In this document: in pieces, positions 1 through 7,994 of the stretch
Numbering within the stretch: the first letter of the stretch is position 1
Layout: every line of letters starts with the position of its first letter
Origin: Neomegalonema sp.
Lineage (GTDB): Bacteria; Pseudomonadota; Alphaproteobacteria; Rhodobacterales; Rhodobacteraceae
Reading direction: 5' to 3'
DNA length: 56,145 bases
Assembly (NCBI GenBank): GCA_022760355.1
Contig: JALEGB010000037.1
Span: 1 to 56,145 of the forward strand
Made by a program: the position numbers and the translations under genes
The notes under the pieces: model-generated
The model's database searches: none
Told to the model about the DNA's origin: nothing
The model's input: only the letters and a program-made list of their open reading frames with translations

Positions 1-636
1 TCCGGTTCCGTCGGCGGTAGGCCTCGACATCATATGGGATTTGCCGCTTGCGCGATCTGGTGGAGGGAATGACGGCTTCTGTTTTTGATTGCTTTAGTCG
101 GCTGCGCAGATGATTGGCGTCGTATCCTTTGTCGCCGATCAAGCGCTGCGGAGATGGCACGGCGGCCAAAAGCAGAGGCGCGACTGAGATGTCCGCGACG
201 TTGCCCGGCGTGAGCACAAAGACGGTGATGCGTCCGCAAGTATCTGTCAGGGCGTGTATTTTCGTCGTGGGGCCGCCCCGCGAGCGCCCGATGGCTTGAG
301 TTTGCGCCCCCCTTTTCCGCCATGGGCGGCTCGGTGAGCGCGGACGGCGGTCGAGTCGATGCTCAGTTCTTCGGGTATTTCCTCCAGCGCAACGAGCTCT
401 GCGAAGATCCGCCCCCAAATGCCGCGCCAACTCCATCGATTGAAGCGGTTATAGATCGTCGTCGAAGGCCCATAGACGGCCGGACAGTCCTTCCAACGGC
501 AGCCTGATTTGAGAACATGTACGATGCCGCTAATCACACGGCGATCATCAACGCGCCGTGCGCCTGGCTGATTCTGCGGCAGCAGCGGCGCGATCGACGC
601 CCATGCCTTATCCGAAAGCCAAAACTCGCCCGCCCT
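1..636 (-). pseudogene. IS5/IS427-type transposase, two frames, start codon lost, partial
   Basis: DDE transposase of the IS5 family. The first frame (636 to about 247) reads GEFWLSDKAWASIAPLLP, then ISGIVHVLKSGCRWKDCP and SIDSTAVRAHRAAHGGKGG, which holds the first catalytic Asp. The second frame (from about 300 to the window edge) reads IGRSRGGPTTKIHALTD and LIGDKGYDANHLR, with the second Asp; the catalytic Glu lies beyond the window. The frames meet at an A4G6 run (minus strand, near 310-320), the usual programmed frameshift site of this group. The expected ATG at 634-636 is AGG, although a GGAGG ribosome-binding site stands just upstream, and a stop lies in frame before it. Translation from the normal start is therefore probably lost. 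Confidence 0.75.
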
Positions 637-715
637 TCTCTACCTCCAAGCCTCTTCGCCGGGAGATTGAATCACTTCAATTCAAATATTTCAATAGGTT
701 GATTGAGTTCCCATC
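1..715 (-). mobile_element. IS5-family (IS427-type) insertion sequence, cut by the window edge
   Basis: The element runs off the left edge of the window. Its visible outer end is at 715, directly beside a CTAG (716-719), the kind of target this IS group prefers. Read inward on the minus strand, the end begins GATGGGAACTCAATCAA, which resembles the ends seen at 24.9 kb, 45.0 kb and 56.06 kb. It carries a transposase gene read leftward. The IS now abuts, and probably truncates, the mobile-element ATPase gene that begins abruptly at about 722. The other end and the full length cannot be seen. Confidence 0.8.
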
Positions 716-721
716 CTAGGG

Positions 722-1222
722 CGCTATCCGCTGCTGGCGATCACCGGCGAGCATGGATCGGCAAAGAGCACGAGCGCCAAAGTCATTCGGGCGTTGATCG
801 ACCCCAACGAAGCCCCGTCCCGATCGCTGCCAAAGGATGAGCAGAACATGTTCCTCTCGGCGACCAATGCCCATGTTCTGAATTTCGACAAAGTGTCGGG
901 CGCGCTCTCCGGGGCCACATCCGACGCGATGTGCCGCATTTCGCTCGGCGGCGCGCACTCGGTGCGTGCGCTCTACTCGAACTCGCAAGAAACCATTTAC
1001 AAAGCCGCCTGCCCGATCATGGTGAACGGCATCGACGACATGGTGACGCGGCCGGATCTGGCGTCGCGTTCAGTTGCGTTGCGGTTGGCCGCCATTCCGC
1101 CCGAGAACCGGAGAACAGAAGAGGAGCTTTGGGCAGCTTTCGACGAGACGTGTCCGCGGCTTCTCGGCGCTTTGCTCGACGGCGTCTCTGACAGAAGATG
1201 CATCGGAAGACGCATCTGTTGA
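722..1222 (+). pseudogene. 5'-truncated mobile-element ATPase (primase/helicase-like)
   Basis: The frame is already open at the IS5 boundary and begins with a P-loop (LLAITGEHGSAKSTSAK). It continues with AFD/NFDKVSG-type and TRPDLASRSV motifs typical of the D5-like or YfjI-like ATP-binding proteins carried by phages, plasmids and integrative elements. Only about 165 residues remain. The N-terminal half is missing at the IS5 edge, and the C-terminal end runs into a short unrelated tail (RRCIGRRIC) before the stop. Family assignment rests on remembered similarity of the P-loop region. It reads as a relic of an integrated element and is unlikely to be functional. Confidence 0.65.
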
Positions 1223-1236
1223 TGGGTCAGAAGTGG

Positions 1237-1300
1237 GATGCGTCACCCGTAAGCCACTGAAAAACTAAGAGGGTGACGCATCTGACGCATCTGACGCACT
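1237..1300. repeat. 12-bp inverted repeat plus three tandem 9-bp repeats
   Basis: GATGCGTCACCC (1237-1248) is the exact reverse complement of GGGTGACGCATC (1271-1282). The right arm continues into tandem copies of TGACGCATC at 1274-1282 and 1283-1291, with a third variant copy (TGACGCACT) at 1292-1300. The block directly follows the truncated ATPase gene. It could be a terminator-like structure or an iteron-like binding site of the old mobile element. No function can be shown from sequence. Confidence 0.6.
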
Positions 1301-1645
1301 TTTGCGGCCCTTGGGTGCGCGCCAGGATGCCGCTGACCAACGCCACCCTGCTCGCGTTCAGTTAGCCTCCGGCAAAGCTGAAGCGGCGATGAAAATTGCC
1401 GCCTGAGACTCACATCAACCGGCGCCCGGCAAGTCCGGGAGGATTCAGCCTTCGGCACAATGAGGGGGCATGTTTCTTCGCTTGGGGAGAAGGCGAGCGC
1501 GTTTCACCCTACTCTCGCAATCCTCGACGCCCAGCCTGCATGAACTTCGCATCCGCCCCGCTCGATCGTCCGCCTTGGTTCGCGCCGCCGGTTGCGCTAT
1601 GCGTGCAACGGGATCTGGCTGATGCGTTTCGGGCGGGAGGGGACC
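1301..1645. other. Non-coding stretch upstream of the first TIR-FGE gene
   Basis: About 345 bases between the ATPase relic and the TIR-FGE start. No convincing coding frame is seen. No clear promoter was recognised. The last 20 bases carry a good ribosome-binding site, GGAGGGG, five bases before the GTG at 1646. Confidence 0.5.
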
Positions 1646-3991
1646 GTGGCGGATGTTTTTATTTCCTATGCGCATGACGACAAAGAGCAGGCGCGGAAGC
1701 TGGCGGAGGAGATCCGCGCCACGGGGCTAACCGTCTGGTGGGATCGTGACCTTCTGCCGGCGCAGGACTGGCGCAAGGTGATCCAGCAAGAGATCGACGA
1801 TGCGCATGCGGTCGTCGTTTTGTGGACGCCTCGCGCGGTGAAGAGCGATTTTGTCGCTGAGGAAGCCGAGGAGGGGCAGCATCAGCGCAAGTTCGTGCCG
1901 GCGAAGATCGGCGAGTGCCGCCCGCCGATCGGCTTTCGGCGCCATCAGCATCAGGATCTGACTGATTGGCGCGGGGATGGGGCGGCGCTGGAGTTCAAGA
2001 AGCTGGCGATCCAGCTCGTCGCCTTTGCGCGGGGGCAGGAAGCAGCCGACGCGCTGCCGCCCTTGGAGAGCCCGGAGCCGATCCGCTTAGAGCCGGCGAC
2101 CAAACCGGCGCCGAAAGAGATCAGCGGTCTCGGGCGCTGGCTCAATGGTCTGCTGGTGGTCGGCGTCATCGCCTGCCTGATCGCCGCCTATCGCGATGTG
2201 ACGTTGAAGCAGTTCGTCGGCTCCTACTGGGCGTGGGTGATCACGCTGGCGGTCTCAGCGGTCGCGCTGTTCCGGGCGGCGGAGTATGCGCTGCCGGAGG
2301 GGCCGAAGGCGCTGGTTTCGCGCTGGCTCGCTGGGGAGAAGAGTTTCACGTCGTCGGAAGCGTTTCTGACGATGTTCGAAGGGGTGTTCGGCCGGCGGCA
2401 TTGGAGCTGGTTCACGCTCAGCCGCTCGATCATCGCGACGCTGGTGGTCTATCTCGCCTTCCTCGCGCTGTTTATCGACTTTGATCGGCTGTGGGCGCAG
2501 GCGCAGACGGAGGGCGCCTGGAAGCCGAACATCGCGGGCGACGATTGGGATCTGAAACGCCGGATCGAGAACAGCGCGCTCTTGCTGTTGGGGATTGTGC
2601 CGCTGGTCAATATCGTCGCTGACTATCTCTCGCTCTGGCAGACCCGCAAGGTGCTGCAATGGTCGACCTCCTGGCTGCCCTTGTGGCTGGGCGTGGTCTT
2701 TGACGCGGTACTGACCGGGGCCGTGTTCCTGGCGCTGCTGCCGCTTGGCCCGGCGATCGCGATCTTCTGCGCGGATGGAAAAGGCTATGTCGCCTTCTCC
2801 CAAGCCGCATTCGAGCAAGCCGTCGCCTTTGCGCCGGAGGTGTGGCGCGGGCTGTGGATGATCTTCGAAGGCCATCCGCTTGGCGAGATCGACACGGTTC
2901 TGGCGGCGGAGGCGAGCCTCTCCACCACCACCCTGCTGATTGCGCTGGCGACAACGTTTATCACCAGCGTCTGGCTGTGGTTCGCGTTGCTGGCGGCGCC
3001 GCTCTTCTGGTTGATCGCGGCGGGAACGAGACGGGGCGCAGGTTGGCTCGGACGGCTGACCGGCGCTTCACGGCGGCCGATCCTGTGGCTGGGTTATGGC
3101 GCGGCGGCGATCGTGCTGGTGATTGGCGCCAGCTGGCAAGAGGCGGCGAAGGCGTTGCAGACCGCGCAAAAGCCCAAACCCTTCCGGGACTGCGACCGGT
3201 GCCCTTGGATGGTTGCGATTCCAGGCGGGACCTTTCTGATGGGCTCCCCCAAGGATGAAGAAGGGCGCGCCTCCAATGAAGGGCCGCAGCAGGAGATCAA
3301 GATTAAACCCTTCGCCATGGGCGTTTATGAGGTGACGTTTCGCGAGTGGGACGCGTGCGTGGCGGCGAACAGCAAAGCGGTCAAATACTGCCGGCCAATC
3401 AAAACGGATGCCGGTTGGGGCCGCGGGCTGCGGCCGGTGATCAATGTCTCGTGGGAGGACATCACCGGCAAGAAAAAGGAGAAGGACGGCTATCTCGGCT
3501 TTCTGGCGTGGATGAACACGCATGCACCGAAGGGCTATCGCTATCGCCTGCCGTCCGAGGCCGAGTGGGAGTATGCGACGCGTGCGGGCAGCAAGACCGC
3601 CTATTGGTGGGGGAAAAAGGCCACTTTCAAGGATGCGAATTTTAACGACCGTTCCCGCGGCGAGGAAGAGTGGTTCGCGAGGGCTTCTTGGTCCGGTCAT
3701 CTACGCGGCCAGACGCTGCCAGTCGGCGCGTTCAAACCCAACCCGTTCGGCCTCTATGACGTCCATGGCAATGTCTATGAATGGGTGGAGGATTGCTGGA
3801 ACAGTTCGCTCGAAGGTCGGCCGAGGGATGGAAGTGCGCGACGGAATGGGGACTGTTCCGCAGCCGTTCTTCGGGGCGGCTCGTGGAGCTACATCGCAGA
3901 GGACCTGCGCTCCGCGGTCCGCGGCGGGAGCCTACGGCACTTCCGGAACGCCGACGTCGGCTTCCGTCTCGCGAGGACCAAAGTGGAGTGA
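1646..3991 (+). CDS. TIR domain - about 7 membrane helices - FGE-sulfatase/C-type-lectin-fold protein (paralogue 1)
   Basis: 781 residues from the GTG at 1646, chosen because it has a GGAGGGG ribosome-binding site and aligns with the ATG of the paralogue at 6781. Residues 1-130 form a TIR domain (VADVFISYAHDD, GLTVWWDRDL, VVVLWTPRAVKSDF); the glutamate expected for NADase activity is E73, but the usual tryptophan four residues before it is Phe. Hydrophobic segments lie near 166-181, 193-211, 261-277, 309-329, 343-373, 427-458 and 479-496. Residues 515-781 are an FGE/SUMF1-type domain (PGGTFLMGSP, RLPSEAEWEYATRAG, DVHGNVYEWVEDCW, LRGGSW, GFRLART). The paired active-site cysteines of true sulfatase-modifying enzymes are not apparent, so a binding role is more likely than catalysis. 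With seven helices the FGE domain would be outside and TIR inside, a receptor-like layout. It ends tail-to-tail with its paralogue. Function is inferred. Confidence 0.85.
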   Translation: MADVFISYAHDDKEQARKLAEEIRATGLTVWWDRDLLPAQDWRKVIQQEIDDAHAVVVLWTPRAVKSDFVAEEAEEGQHQRKFVPAKIGECRPPIGFRRHQHQDLTDWRGDGAALEFKKLAIQLVAFARGQEAADALPPLESPEPIRLEPATKPAPKEISGLGRWLNGLLVVGVIACLIAAYRDVTLKQFVGSYWAWVITLAVSAVALFRAAEYALPEGPKALVSRWLAGEKSFTSSEAFLTMFEGVFGRRHWSWFTLSRSIIATLVVYLAFLALFIDFDRLWAQAQTEGAWKPNIAGDDWDLKRRIENSALLLLGIVPLVNIVADYLSLWQTRKVLQWSTSWLPLWLGVVFDAVLTGAVFLALLPLGPAIAIFCADGKGYVAFSQAAFEQAVAFAPEVWRGLWMIFEGHPLGEIDTVLAAEASLSTTTLLIALATTFITSVWLWFALLAAPLFWLIAAGTRRGAGWLGRLTGASRRPILWLGYGAAAIVLVIGASWQEAAKALQTAQKPKPFRDCDRCPWMVAIPGGTFLMGSPKDEEGRASNEGPQQEIKIKPFAMGVYEVTFREWDACVAANSKAVKYCRPIKTDAGWGRGLRPVINVSWEDITGKKKEKDGYLGFLAWMNTHAPKGYRYRLPSEAEWEYATRAGSKTAYWWGKKATFKDANFNDRSRGEEEWFARASWSGHLRGQTLPVGAFKPNPFGLYDVHGNVYEWVEDCWNSSLEGRPRDGSARRNGDCSAAVLRGGSWSYIAEDLRSAVRGGSLRHFRNADVGFRLARTKVE
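3869..3988 (+). other. Candidate diversified (DGR variable-region-like) 3' end of the TIR-FGE gene
   Basis: This stretch encodes LRGGSW (3869-3886) through GFRLARTKVE. At positions that are Asn in typical template repeats the codons are AGC, TAC, ATC, GAC, GTC, GGC, AGC, CAC, TTC, AAC, GCC, GAC and GTC: every one can be derived from AAC by changing only adenines. The last 24 bases (3965-3988) are identical to the paralogue, as is the 18-base opening block. This resembles a diversity-generating retroelement target. Against it: the genome favours C-ending codons anyway, the RGGSW...GFR frame is common to all FGE proteins, and no template repeat or reverse transcriptase is in the window. Confidence 0.35.
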
Positions 3992-4063
3992 TGTCGAGGG
4001 CGGTCGCGGCCGCGAACCGCGAAACCGGTTTCCACTTTCGCTGCGACCGCTCCGGTCCACTTT
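3978..4063. repeat. Nested inverted repeats just after the TIR-FGE stop codon
   Basis: CAAAGTGGA at the very end of the coding region (3979-3987) pairs with TCCACTTTG at 4055-4063. Inside it, GCGGTCGC (4000-4007) pairs with GCGACCGC (4043-4050). This could form a cruciform or a transcription terminator between the two convergent genes. A stem structure downstream of the variable region is also a known feature of diversity-generating retroelement targets, although those described are usually smaller. Confidence 0.5.
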
Positions 4064-4297
4064 GTTACCTCTTTCCTCCTTACATCTTTACCTCTTAACA
4101 AAGAGGCTGAAGGAGGGGCGTGAGGGTGCAGTCGGCGCCGAGCTCACCCGCGTAGCGGGTTCGAGTTTTGCGCATCGGGTGAAAAATGCCCGAGGCGCGC
4201 ACAGCGAAAGGGCCAACGCCAGGCGGCCGTAAGCCGCAACGCCCTTGGGCGCTTCGGCAAGAGAGAAGGCTTTGCGGTTCACGACTGCGACTAACGC

Positions 4298-6781
4298 TCA
4301 GCGTCGCTCCACTTTGGTCCTCGCGAGACGAAAACCGCCATAGCTAAGACGGTCGACCCGAGGGTGCCCGCTGCGGTTCGCGGACCGAAGGCGCCCCGCA
4401 TCGTTTAGCCACGAGCCGCCCCGAAGTGTGGCGGAATTATCCATGCTGCAGTCTGACATCCATGGCGCGCCAGTCACAGGGCGAGAAGCGTAACTCCCGT
4501 GAAAACAATCCGCCACCCATTCCCAGACATTGCCGTGCATGTCGAACACCCCCCATGGGTTGGGAAGATAAGAGCCGACCGGCGCCGTAAAGGCGTAGCC
4601 GTCATCGCATTTGAGGAAGCGCTTCGCCCATTTCGGATTGGCGAGCCCGGCGCGCTTGTCGCCGCCATTCATGAAGCGACAGCCCTTCGGCTCAGCCGAC
4701 GCGCCAAAGGAATAGGCGCTCTTGGTCCCGGCGCGGGCGGCATACTCCCATTCAGCCTCCGACGGCAGCCGGTAGACGACGCCCTTATGCGCCACCTTTC
4801 GGTTGAGCCAGGCGATGTAGATCTGAACATCGTTCCAGGAGACGGTCACGACAGGTCGCAGCCCGCGCCCCCAGCCTTGGTCGCCGAATGCGAGCTGGAA
4901 GGTTTTCCCCTGGTGCTTCAGGGGATAACGACGCTGACCACGCGGTATCTTGCGACAGCGTTGCGCCTTCGGCAGACTCACCGTCTCGGCGACGCAGCGG
5001 TCCCACTCTCGGAACGTCGCCTCGAAACGGCCGATCGCGAACGGCGCGATGGTAATCTCGGTTTGCGGCCCTTCATCACGCTCCCGTCCAGGCTCGTCCT
5101 TTGGCGAACCCATCAGGTATGTCCCGCCCGGCAACATCACCATCTCCGGGCATGCGGCGCAGTCGCGAAACACGGCGGAACGCTTCGGCTCTTGCTTCGC
5201 GGCCTTGATCGCCATCGCATCCGCAATGCTCGCCCCGCCCGCGCCGAGCAACAAGATCAGCGCCGCCGCCGCATAACCCAGCGGTGCAATCGGCCGTTTA
5301 CGGGTGTTGATCGCCAGACCAAGCCAAGACAGGCCGCGCCGCCGCGTCCAGGAGAGAAGCCGCACGAAGGGTGCGAAGATGAGCGCGAACCACAGCCAGA
5401 CCGAGGTTGTGAATGTGGTGAAAAACGCGATCAGCAGCGCGGTGTTCGGTAGATTCGCTTCGCCCGCCACCGCCGAAAGAAACTCGCCGGGCCAGCCCAC
5501 CGTGACAAACACATAGAGGCTGCGCCAGATCTCGCTCGCGACGCGCCAGGCTTGGCCATCCTCCGCCAGAGACGCCTGAACCGCCGGCAGCCCGCCTTGC
5601 GCCGCTTCAAGGCCGAGCACGAACGCAACAGGGCCAAGCGGCAGCAGCGCCACAAAGAGAGCCGCCGTCAAGATCAAGTCGAAGAGCACCGCCAGCGGGA
5701 CCGGCAGGCGCCGCGCCGACCAGCGCAGGATCAGCCGCGTCTGCCAGAGCGAGAGATAGTCGACCACGATATTGGCGATCGGCACAGCTAAGAACAACAG
5801 CGCCGCGTTCTGCGCCAGAAAGCTGGTCGAAACATAGGTCGCGCGGACAATTTTGACTTCCTCCGGCGTCCGCGGTCCCTTCTCCCAGAGATCGATCGCC
5901 AGCGGCTTCAACACGTCATAGGGGATGAACAGCAGCAGCAGCGCCGCATAGATGCCGATAGAGGCGAGGCTCGACGCCCAGAGGCAACGGAAACTGAAAT
6001 GCCGCTTGGAGAACACCGCCTCGAACAGCGCCACAAACGCGTCGATACTGCGCAGGGGCTTGGCGTCCGGCTGCGGCTGCAGCCAGCGCGCCACCATCGC
6101 TTTAACGTTCGGCTTCAACTCCCGCTCCCCGGCCAGGAACAACAGCAGCGCCGTCCCAGCCAGCAGGAACACGCCCTCCCAGTAGGGACCGAACAGAGTT
6201 TCGCGATAGACGCCCATCACCGCGCAGAAGCTGATCACCAGCAGCCCCCAGACCAGCGACGCGAGCGAGCGAAACGGGCCGATTGGCCGATGCATCCAGG
6301 GCAGGCTGAGGATCGGCGGCTCCGCCTCCTCGGCGACCTCCTTGGTCAACTTCGTGACCCCGTCCCGCGGGATATGGCTGGCCGCCGCCACGCCGCCGGT
6401 CAGCGCCGTCAATTGGGCGAACAGGTCCTGAAACTCGATATGCGCCGTGTCGCCGTCCCACCCGATCAGCTTCTCAACCTGAATGCCGGAGGAGAACAGC
6501 GGCAGCTCGACATCTTCGATGAGCACCGGCGCGAGCTTCTTGCGATTGTCGGCCCGTCGCGCCTCGGCGCGCACTGGGCGGCTCTTGACGCTGGCGCCGG
6601 ACCAAAGAACGATGACCGACTTGGCCGCGTCGAGCTGCTTCTCTATCTCCAGCTCCCAGTCTTCACCGGTGTTCAGCCGCCGATCCCACCAGACGCTGAG
6701 CCCAAGCGCCGCCAGCGTCGCCGCCAGCTGCTCCGCAAAGGGTTCATCCGCCCGCGCATAGGAAATAAAAACATCCGCCAT
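4298..6781 (-). CDS. TIR domain - about 7 membrane helices - FGE-sulfatase/C-type-lectin-fold protein (paralogue 2)
   Basis: 827 residues from the ATG at 6781, which has GGGGAGG upstream; an in-frame upstream extension to 6886 lacks homology to the paralogue. The order is the same as in the gene at 1646: TIR (MADVFISYARADEPFAEQL, VWWDR, VIVLWSGASVKS, putative catalytic E73, with Pro where Trp is usual), a linker, several membrane segments including the shared DYLSLWQTR stretch, then FGE (PGGTYLMGSPKDEPGRERDE, RLPSEAEWEYAARAGTKSAY, DMHGNVWEWVADCF, LRGGSW, GFRLARTKVERR). Its C-terminal variable-like stretch (4307-4426) holds AAC, AGC, CAC, GTC, GAC and AGC at comparable sites but also CTT, GAT and TAT, so the mutated-AAC pattern is weaker. 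Overall divergence says old paralogues. A shared 27-base block at the start and 24-base block near the end suggest exchange or selection. Confidence 0.85.
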   Translation of the reverse strand: MADVFISYARADEPFAEQLAATLAALGLSVWWDRRLNTGEDWELEIEKQLDAAKSVIVLWSGASVKSRPVRAEARRADNRKKLAPVLIEDVELPLFSSGIQVEKLIGWDGDTAHIEFQDLFAQLTALTGGVAAASHIPRDGVTKLTKEVAEEAEPPILSLPWMHRPIGPFRSLASLVWGLLVISFCAVMGVYRETLFGPYWEGVFLLAGTALLLFLAGERELKPNVKAMVARWLQPQPDAKPLRSIDAFVALFEAVFSKRHFSFRCLWASSLASIGIYAALLLLFIPYDVLKPLAIDLWEKGPRTPEEVKIVRATYVSTSFLAQNAALLFLAVPIANIVVDYLSLWQTRLILRWSARRLPVPLAVLFDLILTAALFVALLPLGPVAFVLGLEAAQGGLPAVQASLAEDGQAWRVASEIWRSLYVFVTVGWPGEFLSAVAGEANLPNTALLIAFFTTFTTSVWLWFALIFAPFVRLLSWTRRRGLSWLGLAINTRKRPIAPLGYAAAALILLLGAGGASIADAMAIKAAKQEPKRSAVFRDCAACPEMVMLPGGTYLMGSPKDEPGRERDEGPQTEITIAPFAIGRFEATFREWDRCVAETVSLPKAQRCRKIPRGQRRYPLKHQGKTFQLAFGDQGWGRGLRPVVTVSWNDVQIYIAWLNRKVAHKGVVYRLPSEAEWEYAARAGTKSAYSFGASAEPKGCRFMNGGDKRAGLANPKWAKRFLKCDDGYAFTAPVGSYLPNPWGVFDMHGNVWEWVADCFHGSYASRPVTGAPWMSDCSMDNSATLRGGSWLNDAGRLRSANRSGHPRVDRLSYGGFRLARTKVERR

Positions 6782-7234
6782 CGCCCCGCCTCCCCAGTGC
6801 TGGTCTTGGCGAAGCTTAACAAAACGCGCCGCCATTGTCCCGCCATCGGAGAGCGCGCTGATGGGCGAACCAGCGGGCTCGAACACGCGAAAGCGCGATC
6901 GCGGCCATCGAACCGTTCGCAGGAAAAGCTGCGTCGCGACGTGAAATGGCGGCTATTATCCCGAGAGCGGCAGCGCAATTGGTGGGGCGATGATTCGGTA
7001 TTGGGCCAATTGCGGACTTGACGGCACGCTCGGAAGCGTTCTTGCGGGACGTCAGTTTCTGGCTAAAGATAGCAGACTGACGAAGTTCGAGGGAGACAGC
7101 AGAATCCGACCCAGTGCGGCCGAATTCAGCGTGGCGCTGCGCCCTCCAGCACGTAGTCTCGCAGAAGGCCCTTCTCTCCACCGTGATTTTGGTGGGTTCG
7201 AGCGGCTGCAAACCGCTCGGCTCTGTGCAACCGG
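6782..7234. other. Non-coding stretch upstream of paralogue 2
   Basis: About 450 bases with no gene that I recognise. Open frames exist on both strands but have shadow-like, Arg/Ser-rich composition. A small hairpin GAGCGG-N7-CCGCTC lies at 7200-7218, 17 bases before the next gene. The promoter of paralogue 2 should lie in the first part of this stretch. Confidence 0.4.
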
Positions 7235-7765
7235 GTGAACGCAAAGATGGAAAATAACGATCCGCCGCCTTTGCCGATCGGTGCCACCGGGTTCTTCCAT
7301 GTTTCGAGCCCGCATAGTCATGAGGGCTATGGTCGCTCGGATCAGCTACGTTACGTCCACGTCGTAGCGCAGCAACTCAGAGCGCGCGTTTCTGGTGAAA
7401 TCGCGATCGAACCGCGCGGCTCCATCGTGAGTTTTCGGCGTTTTGAGCTTATCTGTCTTTTGTCTCGGGGCGCGCTCGAAAGCGCCTGCAAGACGGCGAT
7501 CGCGCTGCACAGCTCCGCGCCGGTCGCGGCGTTCATGGCGGCGACCGACCAAGATCCTGAACTTGGTGCGACGCGTTTTGAAGACCCGCCCGCAGGCCTT
7601 GATTTGACAACGCCGACAGGCCCTTGGATCATCTGGCGAAAACGCTGGCTGGATGCGCCCGTCCGGGCCGAGTCGATCGCCCACTTGCCGGAATGGGAGC
7701 GCAACCAGATCGGCTATTCGAAGCCGCTCCGCTTGGGCGATCTGTTGTTCAATAAGTGGGATTGA
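7235..7765 (+). CDS. Hypothetical protein, 176 residues
   Basis: Not recognised. The frame has normal composition (Trp-rich C-terminus GPWIIWRKRWLDAP, then LPEWERNQIGYSKPLRLG) and no signal peptide or membrane segment. The start could be 7235 or the second Met at 7247. It begins MNAKMENNDPPPLPIGATGF. It stands alone between the TIR-FGE pair and a transposon relic, so it may be cargo of the accessory region. No function is proposed. Confidence 0.5.
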   Translation: MNAKMENNDPPPLPIGATGFFHVSSPHSHEGYGRSDQLRYVHVVAQQLRARVSGEIAIEPRGSIVSFRRFELICLLSRGALESACKTAIALHSSAPVAAFMAATDQDPELGATRFEDPPAGLDLTTPTGPWIIWRKRWLDAPVRAESIAHLPEWERNQIGYSKPLRLGDLLFNKWD

Positions 7766-7854
7766 GCCGCCTCGGTCGGCGACAGCTCGTGGCCCACCTC
7801 CGCCGATCACGCCGAAGCACCTTTGTAAGCATTCTTGCAAAGCAGACCATCGAC

Positions 7855-7894
7855 GGCAATGATTCGTTTCGATCCCCAGTGACCGGGTAGGGTC
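7855..7894. repeat. Dispersed repeat, copy 1 (partner at 15688)
   Basis: The stretch beginning GGCAATGATTCGTTTCGATC matches 15688-15728 with few differences over about 40 bases, continuing through a TGACCG-R-GT-N-GGGTCA ending. Both copies lie in non-coding mobile-element debris. It may be the edge of an unrecognised insertion element. Confidence 0.6.
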
Positions 7895-7994
7895 AGATTG
7901 GGCCATCCGCCTCAAACTTTAGCCGTCCGTTCTCGCTATCCGAGAGTTGACATGGCGCGAGAAGGTTGTTGAGCGGGGGTCGGTCGGGGCGGTA

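Noticed and set aside
1274-1300. A CRISPR array at the TGACGCATC repeats
   Set aside because: Units are 9 bases with no spacers and no cas genes are nearby.
3992-4297. A DGR template repeat between the two TIR-FGE genes
   Set aside because: I looked for an AAC-rich near-copy of the variable region here and in the rest of the window and found none; the gap contains no reverse transcriptase motif either.
5999-7021. A 340-residue plus-strand open frame
   Set aside because: It is antisense to the TIR domain and membrane part of paralogue 2 and has shadow-type composition.
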